This document shows, in pieces, positions 57,641 to 64,000 of a stretch of 64,000 nt of DNA. The notes under the pieces were generated by a model. That model was given only the letters and a program-made list of their open reading frames with translations, made no database searches and was not told where the DNA came from. Source of the stretch: Branchiostoma belcheri (taxonomy: Eukaryota > Chordata > Leptocardii > Amphioxiformes > Branchiostomatidae); contig NW_017802380.1 of assembly GCF_001625305.1 (NCBI RefSeq), positions 3,518,086-3,582,085 of the forward strand, written 5' to 3'. The first letter of the stretch is position 1, and each line of letters begins with the position of its first letter. A program made the translations under genes and the position numbers.

Positions 57641-58035
57641 TAGATGTTCAAGGGTTAGGTGTGACAAGTCGTTCGGTGTACTATAGCCAGCTGCCACCGC
57701 GCCGCGTGCCTGCGAAGCTGGTGTGTTACACCGAAGGGCAGTTATACCCGGGCTATACAGATACAGGATACTTGTACTCTCCAAGCGGCCAGGAATCTGC
57801 ACCTTGCGTAGACATCCAACTCTGGCTCTTTATCTCATATTTTAGTTCAGAAATTTTTTTCCGTCCAAAGACTTGTTAAGTTCATTTACCTGTGTTAAAA
57901 TCGCTAATAGAAAAATTAGAAGCCTATACTAGTGAAAAAAAATAGTTAACACCCCCTTAAACCCATGTTTTCACTAGTATGTAAGAGAATTGATATAACC
58001 TCCCACAAGGATCTCAGTGTCATTTCCGAGGACAC

Positions 58036-58095
58036 GTCAACAGTGATGAGGCCGAGGAAGCACCCGAGGGAAGGATTATTGTCAGGAAAAACAAT
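58036..58095. repeat. Repeat inverted relative to 60215-60272
   Basis: AGTGATGAGGCCGAGGAAGC and ACCCGAGGGAAGGATTATTG are the reverse complement of CAATAATCCGTACCCTCGGG and GCTTCCTCGGCCTCATCACT at 60215-60272. Two opposite copies of one dispersed element flank about 2.1 kb. Confidence 0.75.
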
Positions 58096-58459
58096 CATTG
58101 GCACTGTCCTCCGGGCCCGCCCTCCCTGAGTGGTGCAAGTTCATGATGAAACATACTAACGGTCATGGTCACTGAACGTGGTATATACCAAGAACTGGTA
58201 AAACTATCAGCGTTTAATGGCGTATAGAATATCTAAATGTCAGTTTCATTCAGAATAATTCACATATTGAACAGAATGACCTTTATAAGATGTTAAAACC
58301 ACTAGATGACAAAGAAAGGATAGATTTTAGACACAACGCCTTGATAGTTTGCTCTAAAAGCGCCACCTATGTGTGGCTTTCCAAACGGCCTTGGTTCACG
58401 TGTTTCTGATGTTTCCGTGGACAGACAATTGTCCTTTTCCTTATTTCCTTTGAGATATT

Positions 58460-59247
58460 TACCTCCATGAAATGTGTCATGGAGGTTATATTTTCAGTTG
58501 CGTTTATCTGTCCGTCCGTCCGTCTGTCTGTTGGTCAACAAGATAACTCAAGAACGCCTGGATGGATTGGTTTCATACTTGGTGTGTTGGTAGGGTGTGA
58601 CGAAAACTGGAAATGATGAGATTTTGGTCCCCCTAGTGGCTTCCCTTGGTACTGCAGCGCAACTTCCGGTTTTGATATCTCGCGATCTGGACATGCTAGG
58701 GTCATGAAATTTTGATGGAAGGTAGCTCTCGTGCTTGGGAAGAAGTCATATGAGTTTGGGCCCCCTAGCGGCTTGTTCTGGAACTGCAGGGCACTTTCTG
58801 GCGAAATGTTTAAAAGCCAATAAGTCCAGACAGGAGCAACATATTTTCATTATTTTTGGTGTGTAGGTAGCTGAGAGAGAGATGTACATAATTAATTGTA
58901 AATTATGCAAATGAGGACTTTATTTGCATAATTAATGAGGAAATTCTATAATTACAGTGTTTTACAATTATACTATGTAACCTATGGCAGGCGGAACTTC
59001 AACAGATACTAATTATGCAAATGATGACCTAATTTGCATAATTAATGTGAAAATTCTATGATTTCGTAATGGTGAATGATGAGAATGTCATACTTGGGAC
59101 ATCTGTAAGTTAATCAAAAGTTAACATACATCACGATGCATATATCATGTTAATGCAGAGGTCATTTGAACAATTAAAGAAGAAATTTACATTTACATAT
59201 CAAGATCATATTTCATGGAGGTATGAGATCTCGGAATTCTAGTTTGG
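58460..59247 (+). mobile_element. Non-autonomous element, ACCTCCATGAAA ends (variable-TIR family, copy B)
   Basis: The left end ACCTCCATGAAATGTGTCAT closes on itself with GGAGGT and continues TATATTTTCAGTTGCG plus a TCCG-rich tract. The right end is TTTCATGGAGGTATGAGATC then TCGGAATTCTAG. The 12-bp ends are perfect inverted repeats. The interior matches 37265-38178 (GGGCCCCCTAGCGGCTTG, TTCCGGTTTTGATATCTCG, ATTTGCATAATTAATG modules). No coding capacity. Confidence 0.85.
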
Positions 59248-59503
59248 AATGAAACTGTCGTCCTTTCTCTATAAGAAGGACACACCATACATAACTTCTA
59301 CAAGGCCGCGTGTCAACGTTTCTCGCAGATGGGGGGCAAGGTAATCTGTAAGCCGATGTAAGGATGCGGCCCATTCGCTCTGTTTCTAACATTTAGTACT
59401 CTGTGGCAAAACACCCTGCCCGGTAAAACCCCCTCCGCGGCAAAACTCGCGTCACTTCCCGAAAAAACTAACGCCGCCGCCGCACAAGTCTGCAAAGTAG
59501 CGG

Positions 59504-59720
59504 CTAAGGCCTAGGAAAAAGATGTTGTGTTTACTGTTTCCCGACCGACCCTAGAAAAAACTGCTCGATATGACACCTGAATGATGAAATATTGTACAAT
59601 CCGTTTTTCAGCATTGACATTCGAAAATGAAAGTGTCCTCATGCAAGTTTTACTTTTTAAAAACTCTATTGTATAAGTTGGATCACTAGAGATCATTAAT
59701 TTAGTCTGAAATAAAGACAT
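59504..59720. mobile_element. Repeat shared with 54249-54440
   Basis: CTAAGGCCTAGGAAAAAGATG and, in reverse complement, the segment around AAGTTGGATCACTAGAGATC match the copy in STRIP intron 20. Confidence 0.6.
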
Positions 59721-60509
59721 GAAAAAAAAGATAATCATATTTACCTCACCAGTCTTAAACCTCGCCCTTAATCCTAAATAAGAACTAGATGAAATGATAG
59801 TGGAGTCACTTAAGTCGTTCAATGCAATATGTTGGATTTCAAGTAGAAATCTGTAATCACCAATATGTACATGCCACTTCCGTTACCATTGTATGCAATA
59901 CCCTATACGTAATACCCTCCTTAGTACTTTTAAGGCTCCATGGTGTAAAACTTCTATTTTTACAAACTTGGCTTGTGTCTGTTTTCTATATGTAGAGTTA
60001 TTTATAATAAACTAGAGTCGATGTCAAACTTGTGAGTTTTGTGAATTAGTTGACTTAGATGTGTATTCGTACCTATTAGTTGATTTTTTTATTGGTTTAC
60101 ACTAAACTTCTGACAATATTACCAGTTCCTGGTTATGTTCGGGCACTGAACTATACCGAGTTTTCGGGTAGGCGGCCGGTGGGTGTTATGTGGTAAGTAA
60201 GATAGAGGCAGTGGTTTTCCCAGACAATAATCCGTACCCTCGGGTGCTTCCTCGGCCTCATCACTGTCCCCGGAATTTGAACCAATGTCCTTGGGGTACC
60301 AAGAAGGATGTACACATCATAAATTATCCACAAGGTTCAGATTCCTTGCCTCTGGGAGACTGCTGCGGTTAGATTTTATTCATTGTTTCTCTCCTCAAGG
60401 ACCCTCAAGACTTTCGGATTTAAGAACATAGCATATGGAACCAGACACTTTTTTTTACCATGAAGTTATGAACATGTGAACATAAGACGATAGAACTAGT
60501 CTCCACCAA

Positions 60510-60655
60510 GCCTTCCTACGGGGTTACGGTTCGCAGCCTCCTTCGCAGACTTCTGATGCGGGAAACCGTTTTTCCCCAGCAAAGTCGCTCCCCGAAAAAA
60601 ATTAACGCCGCCGCATCAGAAGTCTGTGAAGGGGGCTAACGGATCGTAGGATTCG
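60510..60655. mobile_element. Hairpin element with GCAGACTTCTGATGCGG arms
   Basis: CCTACGGGGTTACGG ... CTTCGCAGACTTCTGATGCG on the left is mirrored by CGCATCAGAAGTCTGTGAAG ... CTAACGGATCGTAGG on the right. A diverged relative at about 59395-59510 shares CCCGAAAAAACTAACGCCGC. Confidence 0.75.
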
Positions 60656-60959
60656 GCAAAAAAGGGAAATAGTTGGTCAGGAGTGTAAGTGAGGGGGTGG
60701 GGGCAAATGAACTGTACAGTGACCAAACTTCCCAGACTATAAATTATTACACCTGTTTGGCTAAATTTTACTGGTTTTGAACCCGCGGTGTTAGTCTGAT
60801 GGCTGATGGAGACTACGATGATAGAGCGAATAAATCTCAAAGAAGATACTGGGAAGGGGCAGGAGAGGGCAGAGATGCCACTGTTTTAATATAATAGAAA
60901 AAGTGCCTCTTATAGTATTCATCATCTGCAGGTGCTGAATACTAGTAGTCGGAATGGGA

Positions 60960-61146
60960 AATGTGTAAATTGCTGACTGTTTCCTAAATTACGTGTGAAT
61001 GGCGAGGTTCGTAGCAGCGCATCGGACCAATGACAGAAGGTTTTATGCCGCAATGCACCACATGACACTCGATAAACAACAGGTTCTTGCGCGGCCTCTC
61101 TCATACGCAGAGACTCAGGACTCAGAGACACGGTTTCCACGATCAG
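60960..61146 (+). other. Possible non-coding 5' exon and promoter of the LRR-Ig gene
   Basis: A GC-balanced segment containing ACCAATGAC (CCAAT) ends in ATCAG|GTCAGT, a good donor at 61146. A good acceptor (TTCCGTTGTGTCCACAG) at 61829 precedes the ATG at 61867 by 37 bp. A 5'-UTR intron of about 680 bp is therefore plausible. It is not shown by coding evidence. Confidence 0.35.
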
Positions 61147-61866
61147 GTCAGTTTCCGCGTTACTCAATTTTGCACGATCCGCGATGAAGTCCTCGAGAGA
61201 TTTTTTTACAAAACGTCATGTAGCATGACTGTTTTGCACCTTGTTCTTTTTCAAAACCCACGACTTTGAATTATAGAAACAGTGACTAGAAACCTGCAGC
61301 ACAAGCAAGTGTGCTTTTTTGTGCTAATATCTGGAACTATACAACGGCACTTTTATAGATTATTTCCACTTCCCAGCTCCGGATATTTAAAGTGAAGCAA
61401 TGCTGCAAGTATACGAAAGTATGCACCAAAACATATATCTTGAGTATCATGTTTGCTTTTATTGTTTTTAAGGTGTTTTTTTTAGTTTGACTTTTTCATT
61501 TTCCATAAAGAGGCAGAGTAGGGCATGTAATAGTTCTGGTGTTTAAGGAACAGACCAGTGTTGTCATATAGACTAGCTTGTGTCGAGATAGGCAATTTGT
61601 GACGACCTCTGAGCTGCTTTTAGCAGCATAACAGTGCCTCAATATGAATCGAACAGAATAAAATGCATTTATGTAGTTCCCATTGTATGCATTTCTGGTT
61701 GCACCTCAAGGTGTGACACATAGCAGCAAAGAAAATTTTCCTCTTGTTGTTGTTTTTTGCAATCGAGAACATTTCTTTCAGTGGTTTCAGATGTAACTGG
61801 TCGTTTGTTCCTTTCCGTTGTGTCCACAGGAAGTTTTAACTGCGCATTATTGTACCGTGACGCAAA

Positions 61867-63930
61867 ATGGAAAACTTGACTACCGTCATTATCTTTGCTT
61901 TCTTTGCCACTAGTTTGGGAAAAACCACAGATTATACAGGACAAAACTTAGCACACGTCCCTATAGACTCCATCGCGCCTGACACCCACACACTAAGGTT
62001 GTCAAATAACAAAATAACCCACCTCCCCTCTTTCAATACAACTCCTGCAATACGATATCTTTTTATCGACATCAACAAGATGAACAACATATTACCACAA
62101 ACGTTCCAAGGACTTTGTGAGCTAGTCTACCTTGATGTTGACAGAAATGAGATCGTTTCTCTTCGTCAGTTCGCTTTTTCTTCACTCACAACGTTGTCCG
62201 AACTCATTCTCTCACATAACTACATTTCTCACATATCAGAACGTGCTTTTTACGGTTTGGTAAGTCTGGACTTCCTCGAACTCTCAGGAAACCGCCTTTC
62301 TGTGTTTCCGATGCGGGCCATCAAGTTAGTCCCCACTAAACATCTCTCTTTGGTTCTGCTTAGATTAAACAACATCAGTAAAATACCGAGAGACATAAAA
62401 GCAGTGCGTCCAGAGACTTCTTACGATTTGCGAGGAAACCCTTTGCGTTGTCCAGATGAATCAAACAACACATCTAACAACACAGAGTATGTAAGAACGT
62501 TTGTGGCCTATTTTTACATGATCGACACACGAAATAATCGATCTTTCGTTCACAAAATAATATTTGTCAAAGAACGATTTAAATCTTTTGGCATCCATCC
62601 CTCCATCTTCAAGGTATTTGAAGACACAAACATCCTAACAGAATTAGCACAAGACGTTGTACCTGGTATAAACAAGGCTGGTTCAGTCTTTGATATAAAG
62701 TTACGTTCCGCAAACTCGTACTACCTGAGCACCCCGAGTGGACGCATCGAACTTCCCAATTCTGCTGAGGTCAGCATGATGAAAAATTTACCAGTAAAGG
62801 ACTCCGGCGTATACACCTTTGTAGCGGAAAAAGGTGACCTAAAAGCAAAATTTGATATTGTTTTATGCGTAGTTAAGAAAAACAGTGAGAAACGGCAACA
62901 CCAGATAACAACAGATAAAAACAAACCAGACAACTGTCCCAATTTTACGAACAAGTCCTGTTGTTTACCTGGGTATCGTTTAAGGCCAGTTGGTCAGAAG
63001 TTCTGTGCTCCTGGCAACATTACTACAGAAAGCAGGAGACCTAACATTTTGTTAATCGCTGCCGTCACCATTAGTTGTTTCCTTGCGGTACTCATTCCCA
63101 CCGTGGTGTTGTGTTGTAGAAAACGGTCCGGTGCTAACCGAAATAACACTACCACTTCAAGTGCAACATTTCAAGCGGGAGTACAAGCTATGGTTATCTC
63201 TGTTCCTGCCGCACCCAATGCATATCAAATACAGGAAGAACTCGATCCCAACACTTTCTCCCTACGACGTTCCCAACTGGTCCAAACTCCGTCAGTTACA
63301 GATGAGGCACGATCTCGTCTCCATGCCGCGACTCAAACCGCTGCTGCGGACACGACCCTTCTTACTACACAAGCAGAAATCCATCAATACAGTAACGATG
63401 ATACACTCGGGCATTCTGGAGACACTGAGGAGGGACAGGATCACTACGCCTCTGCGGCACCGCCCCCTCTACCTGTGTGTGACGGCTACGGTCCTGGAGC
63501 TACAGGACCGGACCCGCTACAACCCGGAGCTGGACAACCTGTCTGTCACATGGATGAAACTGAGTCCGATGAGGAAGAAAGGCCCTACGGAATGGCAACA
63601 GAAAATCCAGTGTATGACGACACAAACCTAAATCAGAGTCACCCAACTCCGTATTACTGTGCGGTAAATGTGAACCAAAGCGAAAGTACCCCTTCTGTTT
63701 CAAGAAGTAGCTTGTACGGACAGCAACCCGAAAACACAGACCTAAATCTGAGTAACCCTACTCCATGTTACTGTGCGGTAAATGAGAACCAAGTCGAAAC
63801 GACCTGTTCTCTTTCAAGAAATAGCTTGTACGGACAGCAACCCGAAAACATGACCGCGGCACATGACAGTGCCCGTACTATGGAGGATTTGGACATCCTG
63901 TATGAAAGTTGTCAAGCAACGGACGAGTGA
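61867..63930 (+). CDS. LRR and Ig-like single-pass transmembrane receptor, single exon
   Basis: 687 residues, one exon, stop at 63928-63930. The first ATG gives a hydrophobic signal peptide (residues 1-18, LTTVIIFAFFATSLG). About five leucine-rich repeats follow (38-170), for example LVYLDVDRNEIVSL, LSELILSHNYISHI and LDFLELSGNRLSVF. The N-cap starts as TDYTGQNLAHVP without the usual LRRNT cysteines. The C-cap has RGNPLRC but lacks the CDC pattern. Residues 230-336 look like an Ig fold: DSGVYTF at 312-318 matches the F-strand DxGxYxC with Phe in place of Cys. A Cys-rich stalk (357-380) precedes a TM helix (about 393-417) and basic stop-transfer RKR. The 270-residue tail has APPPLP, NPVY (580-583) and a 38-residue tandem block ending SLYGQQPEN. 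This suggests a surface receptor or adhesion protein with phosphotyrosine- or PTB-dependent signalling. LRR-Ig proteins are greatly expanded in amphioxus. Ligand unknown. Confidence 0.88.
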   Translation: MENLTTVIIFAFFATSLGKTTDYTGQNLAHVPIDSIAPDTHTLRLSNNKITHLPSFNTTPAIRYLFIDINKMNNILPQTFQGLCELVYLDVDRNEIVSLRQFAFSSLTTLSELILSHNYISHISERAFYGLVSLDFLELSGNRLSVFPMRAIKLVPTKHLSLVLLRLNNISKIPRDIKAVRPETSYDLRGNPLRCPDESNNTSNNTEYVRTFVAYFYMIDTRNNRSFVHKIIFVKERFKSFGIHPSIFKVFEDTNILTELAQDVVPGINKAGSVFDIKLRSANSYYLSTPSGRIELPNSAEVSMMKNLPVKDSGVYTFVAEKGDLKAKFDIVLCVVKKNSEKRQHQITTDKNKPDNCPNFTNKSCCLPGYRLRPVGQKFCAPGNITTESRRPNILLIAAVTISCFLAVLIPTVVLCCRKRSGANRNNTTTSSATFQAGVQAMVISVPAAPNAYQIQEELDPNTFSLRRSQLVQTPSVTDEARSRLHAATQTAAADTTLLTTQAEIHQYSNDDTLGHSGDTEEGQDHYASAAPPPLPVCDGYGPGATGPDPLQPGAGQPVCHMDETESDEEERPYGMATENPVYDDTNLNQSHPTPYYCAVNVNQSESTPSVSRSSLYGQQPENTDLNLSNPTPCYCAVNENQVETTCSLSRNSLYGQQPENMTAAHDSARTMEDLDILYESCQATDE

Positions 63931-64000
63931 CCAATGCCAGTATTTCTAGATAACCAGAAAATAACTGGGTAAAGATGAGAGGAATGAAGTCACTCAACTC

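Larger units (their letters stand above)
55800..58450. other. Intergenic, repeat-rich; no gene seen
   Basis: Contains CTCCAAGCAGATC-family MITEs, a TAGCCTCTACCAG hairpin element and a LINE fragment. No intact gene is visible. Confidence 0.6.
59248..61145. other. Intergenic, repeat-rich; no gene seen
   Basis: Contains hairpin-element relatives at 59395-59510 and 60510-60650, the dispersed repeats at 59504-59720 and 60215-60272, and otherwise AT-rich DNA. No coding exon is recognisable. Confidence 0.55.

Noticed and set aside
63083..63631. 182-codon plus-strand ORF inside the LRR-Ig gene
   Set aside because: It is an alternate-frame shadow of the receptor tail, whose own frame carries the TM anchor and motifs.
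1..64000. CRISPR arrays, operons, ribosome binding sites, rRNA or tRNA genes
   Set aside because: The sequence is eukaryotic. I saw no CRISPR-like spaced repeats and no clear tRNA cloverleaf or rRNA. A tRNAscan run would be decisive for tRNA.

Overview
This is nuclear genomic DNA of an invertebrate deuterostome, most likely a cephalochordate (Branchiostoma, amphioxus). The grounds are a vertebrate-like multi-exon STRIP gene present once, standard GT-AG introns of a few hundred to a few thousand bases, AT-rich non-coding DNA full of short inverted-repeat elements, and a single-exon LRR transmembrane receptor gene of a type abundant in amphioxus. The species call is inference. One N at 9926 marks draft-quality assembly.

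Layout. (1) 29-3040, minus strand: the 5' part of a multi-exon gene for a basic/acidic, probably nuclear protein that I do not recognise. It runs off the left edge. Its promoter has ETS, CCAAT, CRE and E2F-like sites. (2) 3.4-21.2 kb: no supportable gene. It holds several small inverted-repeat elements, including one inserted in another, and islands of non-repetitive, GC-balanced DNA that may be regulatory. (3) 21271-23328, minus strand: an intronless copy of a class I bHLH E-protein (TCF3/TCF4/TCF12 family). The C-terminal 549 codons, with AD2 and bHLH, are open. The N-terminal AD1 part is separated by two frame changes and an in-frame TAG. (4) 23776-54756, plus strand: a complete 21-exon gene for the STRIPAK scaffold STRIP1/2 (FAM40), 796 or 802 residues, head-to-head with the E-protein copy and 447 bp from it. 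Its introns carry tandem duplications, transposon remnants, internal copies of both splice borders of intron 16, and possible enhancers. (5) 54757-61800: STRIP 3' UTR with a G-run tract, then a repeat-rich intergenic region including a LINE reverse-transcriptase remnant. (6) 61867-63930, plus strand: a single-exon gene for a type I membrane protein with LRRs, an Ig-like fold lacking the usual cysteines, one TM helix and a tail with NPVY and a duplicated tyrosine-containing block.

How they relate: the genes are not an operon and show no common pathway. STRIP is a broadly expressed signalling scaffold. The E-protein copy may borrow its GC-rich promoter. The LRR-Ig protein looks like a lineage-specific receptor. 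The observations most worth following are the family of elements whose terminal inverted repeats differ between copies but match within each copy (29037, 37265, 58460), the intronless E-protein copy with changed helix 2, and the copied splice sites in STRIP intron 16.
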